Origin: a virus
IMG/VR virus record: IMGVR_UViG_3300009129_000005
Location: 1-64,000 of that record
Length of the DNA: 64,000 bases
Direction: 5' to 3' (one strand)
Under the pieces are notes generated by a model. It saw only the letters and a program-made list of their open reading frames with translations, had not been told where the DNA came from and did not search any database. Shown piece by piece: positions 25,753 to 34,740 of this stretch. How positions within the stretch are numbered: the stretch's first letter is position 1; each line of letters opens with the position of its first letter. The position numbers and the translations under genes are program-made.

Positions 25753-26496
25753 TTATATTTCAAGGATTTTTACCCTATTAACCATGGTTTCTTTGGCATT
25801 TGTGTACTTGGATAGCTCATGTTTATTAACAGTACCACGGATTTTAATGGTTTTATTAGAAATAATATCACTAATATCTGGTTGATCTCTCCACCAAAAC
25901 TTAATAATGTCTTTTTTAGCATAAACTGTAGTAATCATATATATGTCACTAGTTTGAATATACTTAACATCTAGTACTTTTACACTCAGATCGTATCTTT
26001 TGCTTTTTTCACCAAAATATTGACTACTATGCTTTAATGAAGCCATACTATCTTCTACTTCTTCACGTTTTTTATCAATACTTACACTATGAGGCAAACT
26101 AGCAATAATGCTTATAGCAAATTTATTAACATCTACGTCATTTAATACTTTTGCAACATTTTGCTCAAAATTGTTAAGATTATTAGTCATTTTCTTAAGC
26201 ATTAACTTACCATTAATACTATCAATAAGAGTATTAGCCTCATCATATTGTTCTTGTGTGAATTTATGCTTTGTATCTAAATATTGTGCCATTATGACAG
26301 TTTTGTTGTCAAATGTCTCTATAGGGTCGATATCTGGATTACTGTTATCCGTATATCCTTGCCCAGATCTGATAAAACCTTGTTTATTATATACCGCGAT
26401 AGCGGCACACATTACATCAGTAACTGTAGCATTAGGAAAAGGCATTTTTTTAGTCATTTTAGACTCCACTGGTATTATTAAATCACTATCAAACAT
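25753..26496 (-). CDS. Early protein with OB-fold-like C-terminus, unknown
   Basis: A 247-aa protein. The middle is helical (NNLNNFEQNVAKVLNDVDVN), and the C-terminal ~60 residues (TIKIRGTVNKHELSKY, then KETMVNRVKI) resemble the G-T-V-K-x-H ... T-x-L-x-R-V segment seen in several phage early proteins with an OB-like fold. It lies under a promoter with a near-copy of the shared operator and just after uvsX-uvsY-like genes. Function unknown. Confidence 0.65.
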   Translation of the reverse strand: MFDSDLIIPVESKMTKKMPFPNATVTDVMCAAIAVYNKQGFIRSGQGYTDNSNPDIDPIETFDNKTVIMAQYLDTKHKFTQEQYDEANTLIDSINGKLMLKKMTNNLNNFEQNVAKVLNDVDVNKFAISIIASLPHSVSIDKKREEVEDSMASLKHSSQYFGEKSKRYDLSVKVLDVKYIQTSDIYMITTVYAKKDIIKFWWRDQPDISDIISNKTIKIRGTVNKHELSKYTNAKETMVNRVKILEI

Positions 26497-26510
26497 TTAT
26501 TTATAAGTAT

Positions 26511-26539
26511 ATTATATGGTAAGATGTCTTACTTGTCAA
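26511..26539 (-). promoter_or_regulatory. Early promoter with degenerate palindromic operator, copy C
   Basis: TTGACA (26539-26534), 17-bp spacer, TATAAT (26516-26511) on the minus strand. Spacer arms GTAAGA/TCTTAC match copies A and B, with TG instead of CG at the plus-strand centre. The -10 is only 14 nt before ATG 26496, so the leader would be about 8 nt. Confidence 0.75.
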
Positions 26540-26544
26540 CCGAT

Positions 26545-27003
26545 TTATAGTGAAATATCTTCTAATCCTGCGGCTCTGAGCTTCACAATGTTGTTTATTT
26601 GGAACTGTTTTGCTTCTAATGCTTTAATAACCCCTATATATTTGTTTCTTACTAGACTAAAATCATTAATAAGATACTGTAAATCTACAACTTCTTGCTC
26701 ACCATCTACAAATTTATCTGCATCACGTGAACTAAGTGCTTTGTTATAATTTTCTAAAAACTTACGAAATATTTTGGCTCGTAATTTACGCATTTCTATA
26801 TTAAGAAACTCAAGTATTGCTTCAACTTCTTGTAGCTGATTAAACCTATGTTCAACGATACCAGGCATATCTCTGCTTTGCTTTTCCAATATGCCTTTCA
26901 TACTACATTCATATCGAGCTTCATCTATTTGTTTCTCATAATGAGCTATAGCGTCAACTATATCTCCCAAATTTGCCGTTACTTTACGATACCAAACACT
27001 CAT
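26545..27003 (-). CDS. uvsY: UvsY-like recombination mediator
   Basis: A 152-aa helical protein. The C-terminus IKALEAKQFQINNIVKLRAA parallels the end of T4 UvsY (I-K-S-R-G-F-A-I-K-H-I-Q-D-M-R-A), and the central lysine/arginine-rich helix pair matches in layout and spacing, with a length close to T4 UvsY (137 aa). UvsY loads UvsX onto gp32-covered single strands. Its place two genes after uvsX supports the call. The similarity is distant, so the identity is probable, not certain. Confidence 0.65.
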   Translation of the reverse strand: MSVWYRKVTANLGDIVDAIAHYEKQIDEARYECSMKGILEKQSRDMPGIVEHRFNQLQEVEAILEFLNIEMRKLRAKIFRKFLENYNKALSSRDADKFVDGEQEVVDLQYLINDFSLVRNKYIGVIKALEAKQFQINNIVKLRAAGLEDISL

Positions 27004-27263
27004 TAGTAATTCATTTCCTCATTATCTTCGTCATCAAAAAACTCTTCGCCTTCTTCCATTTCAAAGTGTTGATCTATTGCATCACTTAAATATTCACAAT
27101 GATCTGCTATTTCTTTATAAGCCAATTTAATATCAAATCCATAGTCAATCATATGATTTAAAGTTTTACGAGCCCATTCGGGCTTGTCTTTTTCTGCCAT
27201 AAAATCTTGGGCTTCATCATATAAATTAAATATAAACTCAAAATCACCATCAGTCAGATTCAT
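27003..27263 (-). CDS. Small acidic protein between uvsX and uvsY-like gene
   Basis: An 86-aa acidic protein (HFEMEEGEEFFDDEDNEEMNY at the C-terminus, shown here in part by its character: 21 residues rich in Glu/Asp). ATG 27263 has a strong GGAGG ribosome-binding site and overlaps the uvsX end by 14 nt; an upstream start at 27314 is not supported. The acidic tail could mimic DNA or bind a basic partner. Function unknown. Confidence 0.65.
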   Translation of the reverse strand: MNLTDGDFEFIFNLYDEAQDFMAEKDKPEWARKTLNHMIDYGFDIKLAYKEIADHCEYLSDAIDQHFEMEEGEEFFDDEDNEEMNY

Positions 27264-28353
27264 ACATTTCCTCCGTTTCTTTATTGTATTCGGAACCATC
27301 TGAATCTTGTACATCTTGCGGTTGTTTATCCCATTCCTTCATCATAAGATCTAAACAACTATCTTCATTCTTATCCCATGCTTTGCGAAATTTTGTAATA
27401 ACATCACCTGTTACAGGACTTGTATATTCTAAACGATTACCTGTTTTCTTTAAAACACCTTTTGCTTCAAAGAAAATTGTTAGTCCACTGTATGGACTCA
27501 TACCTGTTTCGTACGGTATTTCAACTTGCACACTTTCAAATGGTTTTGAATAACGTGTTTTCATTACTTTACACGCCGCCCTTATACCATGTACTTGTGA
27601 AGTTTTGTTTCCATCTGCATCTACTTTTAATTTAAGTTTCTTCATTGCAATAACAATGCTACTTGCATAGATAAATCCTTGTCCGCCTGATATTTTATCA
27701 TCTGGATCAAACATATCTTGTGATGCATATGTATGATTTGTAGCCATTAATCCTATATTATGCTGTCCAAACATATTAACAGTATTACGAACTAATGCTG
27801 TAAGTGCCTTAGGTTTACGACCCATATCACCTTTTAAATCACCTTTATTAAACTGATCTACATCAGTAGGTGTTAATAACATTCCTAATGAATCAACTAC
27901 AAATAATACTTTAGGACGTTCTTCGTTGTCCTTATCTTCATATTCTGCTCTGTAATCTTTCATAAAGTCACTAATTGTTTTAGCAACATCATCAATCATA
28001 CTCATGTTTAGTTTTAGTATTTTTTCAGGTGAAGTGTCTACATTCAGTGCTTTTAGCCATCTTTCATCAAGTGCATTTTCACTATCAATTAAAATAACGA
28101 AAATACCTTGATCTTGTGCGGCTTTAACCACGTTGCCAGCGGCAACAAATGATTTACCTGATCCTGATTCACCTGCTAATACTGTTACCTTACCTAGTGG
28201 AATGCCTTTATTAAAGTCATCACTGATAAGTTTATTAAGTGTGTAATTTCCTGTACTGATCCAAGTATCTGGGTCGTTGAATCCAACGCTTAACCCAGGA
28301 ACACTTTTAGTAATACTTTTTCGGAATTTACTTACATCAAATGGTCTTGCCAT
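27250..28353 (-). CDS. uvsX: RecA-like recombinase UvsX
   Basis: A 367-aa RecA-family strand-exchange protein. Walker A GESGSGKS is at 61-68, Walker B VLFVVDSLG near 150, and loop region SGGQGFIYASS near 222. The C-terminus is acidic, as in T4 UvsX. It lies directly downstream of gp32, its single-strand partner, with a strong hairpin between the two genes, so its expression may depend on read-through. Confidence 0.95.
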   Translation of the reverse strand: MARPFDVSKFRKSITKSVPGLSVGFNDPDTWISTGNYTLNKLISDDFNKGIPLGKVTVLAGESGSGKSFVAAGNVVKAAQDQGIFVILIDSENALDERWLKALNVDTSPEKILKLNMSMIDDVAKTISDFMKDYRAEYEDKDNEERPKVLFVVDSLGMLLTPTDVDQFNKGDLKGDMGRKPKALTALVRNTVNMFGQHNIGLMATNHTYASQDMFDPDDKISGGQGFIYASSIVIAMKKLKLKVDADGNKTSQVHGIRAACKVMKTRYSKPFESVQVEIPYETGMSPYSGLTIFFEAKGVLKKTGNRLEYTSPVTGDVITKFRKAWDKNEDSCLDLMMKEWDKQPQDVQDSDGSEYNKETEEMYESD

Positions 28354-28370
28354 AGTTTTCTCCTTCTAAT

Positions 28371-28393
28371 AGTGGGGGATTAATTCCCCCACT
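28371..28393 (-). terminator. Strong hairpin between gp32 and uvsX
   Basis: A 9-bp GC-rich stem AGTGGGGGA/TCCCCCACT with a 5-nt loop, 12 nt after the gp32 stop. There is no long T run on the minus strand, so it may act as a partial terminator or protect the gp32 mRNA 3' end, giving more gp32 than UvsX. Confidence 0.7.
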
Positions 28394-28405
28394 AATTTAT
28401 ATTAC

Positions 28406-29419
28406 TTATTGTTTTCTATTTCTAATAGCTGTCAATATGTCCTGAGCACTCGGTGTGTCAGCAACAGATGCAGGTTGAGCAGTAGCAGTAGCCATTTCTG
28501 GTTCTTTTGCTGGTGCTGTTGTTGCTTCTGCAACAGGTGCCGCCTCAACGGTAGCCTCTGGTGCTGTTGTTGCTTCTGGTGTTGCCGCTTTTGCTACTTT
28601 AGATGCAGGTTTTGCTCCTGTTGTAGCTGGTGCGTCTACACCAAATGGTCTATAGTAAGAACCAAAACGAGCTGGGTCATACAATTGTCCATCAACACTT
28701 GCTTCGAACATTTCAAAAATAGCATTTAGATGTTCTGCATCTGGTTTCTTAGGAAGGAAGTCATTTAGATTATGCAGACCATGTTTTGCAATTGCATCAC
28801 GTTCTGCTTGATCTAGACTACGTTCTCTACGAGCCCAATTAGATGTTGAATAGTCAGCATATTGACCTTTGGTAGATTTTTTAATTGTAAAATCTGTACC
28901 TGCTTCATAGTCAGTTGGAATTTCCTGAAATTCAGGATCCATAAGTGCTGAACTTATAATTTTATAAATTTGAGGTGAAATAACAAAACGTCTAATAGGA
29001 TTTTCAGGAACTGTGTCCTCCTGTAATTCGCTTTGTGTTACAAAACCCTGGAAGATATAAGAACGTTTCTTCCAATATTTTCGACCCATGTCTTCCATAG
29101 TAGGGTCTTTAAACCAAGGACGAATCTCTGCGTGAACAGGACATTGTTCGCCCCACATTTCAACGCATGGAACTTGTACTGTTACAGGTTTAGTTTCGTC
29201 TTGACCTTTTACACCTGGAAAACTCAAACGAATCATTTGACGTTCTTTCCAAAAGAACGTATTACCTTCGTCTGCGTCTGGAAGGAAACGTAGTGTTGCA
29301 CTAGTTCCTTCTGGAATATTCCAATGTGTGAAAATGGCGTTATCGCCAGTTGTGTTGGAGCTTGAGCTCCTTGATTCCTGTGCTTGTAGTTTTGCACGGA
29401 TTTCTGCTAAAGATGCCAT
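28406..29419 (-). CDS. 32: Single-stranded DNA-binding protein (T4 gp32)
   Basis: A 337-aa ssDNA-binding protein. The N-terminal basic region is followed by the core with the metal-site segment VPCVEMWGEQCPVHAEI (Cys85, Cys93, His96) and YWKKRSYIFQGFV. The C-terminal ~70 residues are Ala/Pro/Glu-rich and disordered, replacing the acidic tail of T4 gp32, and end QDILTAIRNRKQ. It coats ssDNA and organises the replication and recombination proteins. It has its own early promoter with a 69-nt leader. Confidence 0.93.
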   Translation of the reverse strand: MASLAEIRAKLQAQESRSSSSNTTGDNAIFTHWNIPEGTSATLRFLPDADEGNTFFWKERQMIRLSFPGVKGQDETKPVTVQVPCVEMWGEQCPVHAEIRPWFKDPTMEDMGRKYWKKRSYIFQGFVTQSELQEDTVPENPIRRFVISPQIYKIISSALMDPEFQEIPTDYEAGTDFTIKKSTKGQYADYSTSNWARRERSLDQAERDAIAKHGLHNLNDFLPKKPDAEHLNAIFEMFEASVDGQLYDPARFGSYYRPFGVDAPATTGAKPASKVAKAATPEATTAPEATVEAAPVAEATTAPAKEPEMATATAQPASVADTPSAQDILTAIRNRKQ

Positions 29420-29494
29420 AATGTTTCTCCTTTATTAGCCTTTAATAGTTTTTCGTGTAATCTTCTGATTACTTTTGCCTTTAGTTGCCTATAC

Positions 29495-29523
29495 AGTATA
29501 CAGTTTATAGTACTTACTGTCAA
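29495..29523 (-). promoter_or_regulatory. Early promoter of gp32
   Basis: TTGACA (29523-29518), 17-bp spacer, TATACT (29500-29495) on the minus strand. The spacer carries the GTAAG half-site of the palindrome but not the full dyad. Confidence 0.8.
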
Positions 29524-29541
29524 GTACTTTTTTGAAGAAAA

Positions 29542-32500
29542 TTATGAAACTTTTCTTCGTAAACCAGTTAATATCGTTTCAGCAATGTTTTCAGTTTCAA
29601 CTTCTTTTTCTTTTGCTGGTACTTTATTCTTCTGATCCAAGTATTTTACAATCTTAGCCATCATAATAACATGCTGATTTGGCAAGTTATACAATTCACT
29701 AGATATTTGACTTAGTAAATTAAATACTTCGTCATTTTTACTATTCATTGCGAGATAAGATAACATTGACACTAACTTAGCCATTGCACCCTGTTCACCT
29801 GAGTATTTAATTGGATCTTCATTGTCAGGATGTTCAGGATCATTTGGATCAATGTTAAGCTGAAAATCTTCCTTGTCTTTAATCATATCGTATACACGAT
29901 TGATATTAGTTTTAGTTAGATCTGTCATGCTATCTTTCTCTTTTACAATACGGGCTACTGTTTCTAAGACCGCATCCATATTCGCAGTCTTAAATGTATT
30001 GTACATGAACTTGTCAGTTATGTCAACCGCTTCTTTATCATTTTCTTCTACAATCGCAGTAGATTGAGCCTGATAGGCGTTATAACCTCTAGAAGTTTGT
30101 AAACGTTTAACTGTACTCTTAAATTCTTTTAATTTCTCTTTAATAGTTTCAACGATATTTTCATTTCCTTCGTTAACTAATTTGTGTGAACGCACATGTC
30201 TCAAAAATTGAGTACATTGCGACACTTCTTCAGATAATTTTATAATTGATTCACCAATTGCATCATATGGTGTCCCACCATGGCTTACATGATTGGCCAT
30301 AGCTCTTGCACCTTGTAAATATTTAAATGGGAATCTAAATCTTTCACCAGCACTATTTTCTACAAATAATGCTTTAATATTTCTACTTCTTGCACCGCGT
30401 TTTTCTTCATTTACAGCCGCTGAGTGCCTAATAATAAGTTTAGTTGCCTCAGGTAATTGTATATAACTTGTCTTAATACTTCCTGTTGCACGTGAATACC
30501 CTTCCATAATTATTTTATGGTTTTTATCATTTTTGTCATGAACATCTGCTACAATAGCATCACCAAATCTAGATAAAACTACTATATCACTTGATTCAAC
30601 TAGAGTTATTTCACTTGGGTCAAACTCTTCATCTTCTTGTTCTTCTGTTGCACCTTGTACAAGATGACCTGGAACATAACCTGCTCTATCAAGCATATCT
30701 TGTGGAGTATAAGTAACACTACCTTCTCTGTTAATAGTATCAACTGCTTCTTGAGCAAAACCCATATAATCTTCTTCTTGTGAGAAGAACCAACTCATAA
30801 AGTCTTTGAAACTTACTTTTAATTCGCCAGCTTCAGTAACTGTTTCTTCACCATAAAGACCACGCCTCTCATCTCTACGACGCTGTAATTCTTCATATTC
30901 TGACTCGTCTTTGTCTTCTTCGTCATCACCATAAAGACCGTGCTTCACATCTCTACGATGCTGTTCTTTTTCATCTTCGTCTTGTTCTGTTTTATTACTT
31001 TCAAACATTTTTGAGTAATCTGATGAGTATTCTGCAATATTTTCACCTGGGAATAACACGTTAAATAATGCAGGGTCTTTTGATATTGAAACCTGGAAAT
31101 AATATATCAAACTATCTCTGTCTTGAGTATCCATATAGTCTGGTTGCATCATATCTACAACATCCATATCGCCAGCATCCATCATATCATCTAGATGATT
31201 AACAAATTCTTCACCTTCATCTGGATAATCTTCTGGATCATAATCAGTATGTTTTATTATTGCCGCTCTAACATTTTTAATGTGTGGTAAAAGTTGAGCG
31301 TGTGTAACATCATCTCTACCAGCTTCAATAATCTTCTGGCGTTCGCCATCTTTGACTGGCCTTATTTCAAAGGCATTTTCTCTCCATTTACCTGAGTCTC
31401 TATATTTTTGAACAATTTTCTCTGCATCATCATATGTGACCCATCCTTGATGTACTTTAGCACCAGCAATCCAAACACCGTATTGCTTCTCTTCTTCTAC
31501 TAACTTAACACCTGCTAATTCTTTTAATCTTCCAACTGCTTCTTTCATATCATATGCTTCCAAGTGTGCTACACCTGATGCCTGCATACCTTGTTCACTC
31601 CATTTAACATCTCTACCGACAATTTTACTAATACCGGCTTCAAATCCTTTATCTGTATAAATTTCCCAAGGACCATTATGTTCAACGTGTACTTCATACC
31701 ATCCATCATCGTGCTGTTCAACTGTAATATCTCCAACTGTTACATGATCTGCTTCCCACATTTCATCTTCAAGCCAAATACTATCACCTGCTAATTCAAC
31801 ATCTTTATTTACTTTTATTGTTTTATGGCCTTCGCCTGCTTTTGTATTAAATTCTGTTAATTCTTCTTCTGTTGATTCTGAATTAAAAATATTCTTATCA
31901 CCTATTTCGTTATTAGTTTTGCCATCACGTGGAACTTCAGTAGGTTCACCATCTGGAATTTTACTTACGTCAAACTCACCTGCTGGTGAATCATCACCTC
32001 GTTGACGTTTAAGATCTGGATCTCTTGGATCCATACGTCTAAACGGATGAGGACCTTGCTCTAGAGCAAAGTCAGGATACATTTCAACTGCTTTAGCATA
32101 AATGTCTGGATGATCATTTTTTAGTTTAGTCTTGTGTTCTGTATTTGCTTCATCAGTTAATCCTGCCATACGAGATTCCATATCGCCTGCCCACATTTCA
32201 AGTGACCATTGTTCTTTATCTTTATCAAGTTGCGGGTGCATACTTGCAAGACCATATTTTGGAACTGGAGCTGAGCCTTCAATATCTGCACCTTGTGGTG
32301 GCATTTCTGCTTCGTTCCATTCATCATATGTAAGTACTTTGCCTGTATCACCGTCTGAATAGTTTCCTTCTCCTGGATTATAATAAATTACACGACCCGA
32401 ATGAGTCGCAATAGGACCATACTGCTTTTTATTTGCTGGATATTTTTTTGGATCTGGCTCTGGCAAACTGCGATCCCAATTTACATTTCGTCTGCTTCGA

Positions 32501-32898
32501 TATTCAGTAAGTTCTTTTTCTTCGGTTTTAATACCTGATAGTTCTTTTAATCTAGTTATTAATTCACCTTCTTCGTTTACTACATCGTGAGCAAAGTCTT
32601 TTGGTTCAATATTTTTATCAAATTTTCTAATGTTATATTCTGCCATTGCATTATGTCCTGCTTTCTTAATACTATCTAATAAATCTTTATGTTCATTAAA
32701 GTTAAAACTAGCTCCTGCCTGTACAACTAGTTCAGTTAGATCATCCTCTTCTCTTATTGTAACTAAAAAATCCTTATCGTAAGCATAAAATCTAGCTGAA
32801 CGCTCAGGATCTAGTGTTTTGTTTCCTGCTGGATCAAACAATTTTAATTTAATGTTTGCTCCTTTGAGAATGTTAAAAATTTCTTGCGATAGTTGCAT
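29542..32898 (-). CDS. Very large virion-associated protein (1118 aa)
   Basis: A 1118-aa hydrophilic, acidic protein. The N-terminus (LKLFDPAGNKTLDPERSARF, then an F-D-K-N-I-E-P-K-D-F-A segment near 93-103) resembles a domain I have seen in T4-like marine phage virion proteins. Residues 160-192 share a domain with the 738-aa protein at 10648. Motifs RLKELSGI (116-123) and RLKELAGV (about residue 455) recur, and GLYGDDEED/GLYGEE repeats lie near 650-680. The C-terminal ~250 residues are helical. Late box upstream. I infer a head or internal structural protein; no enzyme motif found. Confidence 0.7.
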   Translation of the reverse strand: MQLSQEIFNILKGANIKLKLFDPAGNKTLDPERSARFYAYDKDFLVTIREEDDLTELVVQAGASFNFNEHKDLLDSIKKAGHNAMAEYNIRKFDKNIEPKDFAHDVVNEEGELITRLKELSGIKTEEKELTEYRSRRNVNWDRSLPEPDPKKYPANKKQYGPIATHSGRVIYYNPGEGNYSDGDTGKVLTYDEWNEAEMPPQGADIEGSAPVPKYGLASMHPQLDKDKEQWSLEMWAGDMESRMAGLTDEANTEHKTKLKNDHPDIYAKAVEMYPDFALEQGPHPFRRMDPRDPDLKRQRGDDSPAGEFDVSKIPDGEPTEVPRDGKTNNEIGDKNIFNSESTEEELTEFNTKAGEGHKTIKVNKDVELAGDSIWLEDEMWEADHVTVGDITVEQHDDGWYEVHVEHNGPWEIYTDKGFEAGISKIVGRDVKWSEQGMQASGVAHLEAYDMKEAVGRLKELAGVKLVEEEKQYGVWIAGAKVHQGWVTYDDAEKIVQKYRDSGKWRENAFEIRPVKDGERQKIIEAGRDDVTHAQLLPHIKNVRAAIIKHTDYDPEDYPDEGEEFVNHLDDMMDAGDMDVVDMMQPDYMDTQDRDSLIYYFQVSISKDPALFNVLFPGENIAEYSSDYSKMFESNKTEQDEDEKEQHRRDVKHGLYGDDEEDKDESEYEELQRRRDERRGLYGEETVTEAGELKVSFKDFMSWFFSQEEDYMGFAQEAVDTINREGSVTYTPQDMLDRAGYVPGHLVQGATEEQEDEEFDPSEITLVESSDIVVLSRFGDAIVADVHDKNDKNHKIIMEGYSRATGSIKTSYIQLPEATKLIIRHSAAVNEEKRGARSRNIKALFVENSAGERFRFPFKYLQGARAMANHVSHGGTPYDAIGESIIKLSEEVSQCTQFLRHVRSHKLVNEGNENIVETIKEKLKEFKSTVKRLQTSRGYNAYQAQSTAIVEENDKEAVDITDKFMYNTFKTANMDAVLETVARIVKEKDSMTDLTKTNINRVYDMIKDKEDFQLNIDPNDPEHPDNEDPIKYSGEQGAMAKLVSMLSYLAMNSKNDEVFNLLSQISSELYNLPNQHVIMMAKIVKYLDQKNKVPAKEKEVETENIAETILTGLRRKVS

Positions 32899-32915
32899 TA
32901 TAGTATTCCTTTAAT

Positions 32916-32924
32916 GTATTTATC
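32916..32924 (-). promoter_or_regulatory. Late promoter box
   Basis: Minus strand GATAAATAC, 18 bp before the ATG at 32898. Confidence 0.7.
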
Positions 32925-32939
32925 AAGATGCATTGAAAA

Positions 32940-33155
32940 TTACTTTCTTTTGAAGCCTTTATACCGCTTATGAAACTGCTCTACACGACCTTCAGTATCC
33001 ATAATTCTAGTTTTACCTGTAAAAAACGGATGACATTTTGAACATACATCTAATTTCATTGTTTCTTTATTAAGAGTTGACCGAGTTTCGAACGTAGCAC
33101 CGCATTGGCATACAACAGCAATGGTCTTGTATTGAGGATGGATATTCTTCTGCAC
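32940..33155 (-). CDS. rpmE: Ribosomal protein bL31
   Basis: A 71-aa protein matching bacterial L31 along its length: NIHPQYKTIAVVCQCGATF, then TRSTLNKE, LDVCSKCHPFFTGKTRI and EGRVEQFHKRYKGF. It is the zinc-binding form: Cys16, Cys18, Cys38 and Cys41 are all present. Start is GTG 33155 with a GGAGA site about 8 nt upstream. It lies 28 nt after the terminase gp17 gene and carries its own late box. It could incorporate into host ribosomes during late infection. Confidence 0.93.
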   Translation of the reverse strand: MQKNIHPQYKTIAVVCQCGATFETRSTLNKETMKLDVCSKCHPFFTGKTRIMDTEGRVEQFHKRYKGFKRK

Positions 33156-33176
33156 TCATCTTGTCTCCGATATACA

Positions 33177-33185
33177 CTATTTATT
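33177..33185 (-). promoter_or_regulatory. Late promoter box for bL31
   Basis: Minus strand AATAAATAG, 22 bp before the GTG at 33155, overlapping the terminase stop codon. Confidence 0.5.
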
Positions 33186-34740
33186 ATAATAAACTAAAAG
33201 GCATTGGTTCCATGCCATCGGAATCTTCAAAATCATCATTTAAATAATCAAATGCTTCTTCTTCATATTTAGATACTTCCATACTCATACGTACAATTAA
33301 ATTAACTGCCATTACAAGGTCATCTGTTTCACCAGATTTTGCAGAATAACTATTACCTTTTGCTATAAATGTTTTTAATTCTCTTAATAATGGTTTACTT
33401 GCTACTTCTAATTTTTCTGTTTCTACCCAATGTTTTAACTTTGCACAAGCAGATATTTTGGCTTTGTGTGTAGTAGTAAACCCTCTTCTATAGCGTTTAG
33501 CATTACCATGTTGCCTTGTTTCAGTTAAAAATGTTCCTGGAAAATTTTCTTCGCCTTGTTCTTCTACAACAACTAATGCGGCTTCACCTAAGGTATTGTT
33601 CTCTACACTGTAGTAAATTTCACAATCACCGTTAGATTCAGTATCAATATGTTGTGCTATTTCTCGCAAAATTTTTATCTGTCCTTGTACAGTTGTTCTA
33701 TTGTGCATCCATTCTGCTATTTGTTTCATACCTGGCATACTATATACTTGTATAGCACTATTATCTCCACCTGTACCTAAACTAGGATCAAGTCCTATCA
33801 TATACAATTTACCTTTAGCAACTGGCGAATACCAGCGTACCTGTCCAGATATAGCGTATGGATCACGTGCTTTCATATTAGCAAGTTTAATACTATCAAT
33901 TAATGTTTCATCATACGCAATAAATTCACATTTATGTTCACGTCTAAATCTTTCTTCACCTATTTTACCATATTCAAGATCTGCCCATTCTTGATCTCTT
34001 TCTGGATGTCTTTCCCATGTAGCTAGATAATGTGCAAATCCATTTACGCCAGTATCTGTTTCAATACCATATTCATCAATGTTTTTATTCGCATCTCGCC
34101 AAATTTGTGCAAACTGATCATCATCCATATTAGGTGTGCTTGTAATAATACATTTACCACCTGTTGCTAATGTGGGAGACAGTGAAGTCCAAAATTCTTT
34201 TGCTACATTTGGACGGACAAATGCAAACTCGTCTAAATATGCTAATGAGATACTTAAACCTCTTCCTGTATTTTCTGTTGTACTTTGTGCAATAATACGT
34301 GAACCATTATCAAACTCTAAACTACCTTTGTTGTATGCTGTTACACCAGCACGTATATAATCTGGTAATGTTTCGTATGAGAATCGTACACGTTGCATAA
34401 TTTCTGATGCACCTGCATATTTGTGTGCCGCTACTAATATAGTTTGATCTGGATTAAACATTGCATACCATAGCAAATATCCTGCCGCACAAGTTGACTT
34501 ACCCATTTGTCGTGCCAGCATATTAATACTGTATCTATTGTTGTGATATACGTCAACTAATTCGTCTTGAAAGTCATATAAATCAAATCTTAACCTGCCT
34601 TTTACAGGATGTTGAATATAACAATGCTTACTCATAAAGTATTTGGGATCATCTGCACATCTAGCAAGTTCTAAAAGTTGCTCTTCTGTGTACTTTTCTC
34701 TTCTATACGGAGTTTTTGTTAATTTAGTATCTACTGACAT
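33184..34740 (-). CDS. 17: Terminase large subunit (T4 gp17)
   Basis: A 518-aa packaging motor. The ATPase domain has ARQMGKST at 76-83 (Walker A), LAYLDEFAF (Walker B with catalytic Glu) and ITSTPN (coupling motif). The C-terminal RNase H-like nuclease begins with MIGLDPSLGTGGD (first catalytic Asp). The start is ATG 34740, overlapping the upstream stop (TAATG) and preceded by GGAG; an upstream start at 34761 is not needed. Length is slightly shorter than T4 gp17 (610 aa). Confidence 0.95.
   Translation of the reverse strand: MSVDTKLTKTPYRREKYTEEQLLELARCADDPKYFMSKHCYIQHPVKGRLRFDLYDFQDELVDVYHNNRYSINMLARQMGKSTCAAGYLLWYAMFNPDQTILVAAHKYAGASEIMQRVRFSYETLPDYIRAGVTAYNKGSLEFDNGSRIIAQSTTENTGRGLSISLAYLDEFAFVRPNVAKEFWTSLSPTLATGGKCIITSTPNMDDDQFAQIWRDANKNIDEYGIETDTGVNGFAHYLATWERHPERDQEWADLEYGKIGEERFRREHKCEFIAYDETLIDSIKLANMKARDPYAISGQVRWYSPVAKGKLYMIGLDPSLGTGGDNSAIQVYSMPGMKQIAEWMHNRTTVQGQIKILREIAQHIDTESNGDCEIYYSVENNTLGEAALVVVEEQGEENFPGTFLTETRQHGNAKRYRRGFTTTHKAKISACAKLKHWVETEKLEVASKPLLRELKTFIAKGNSYSAKSGETDDLVMAVNLIVRMSMEVSKYEEEAFDYLNDDFEDSDGMEPMPFSLL

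Noticed and set aside
26498-26505. TATAAATA late box at the OB-like gene
   Set aside because: It ends 1 nt before the ATG, so transcription would start inside the gene; the early promoter just upstream explains the gene.
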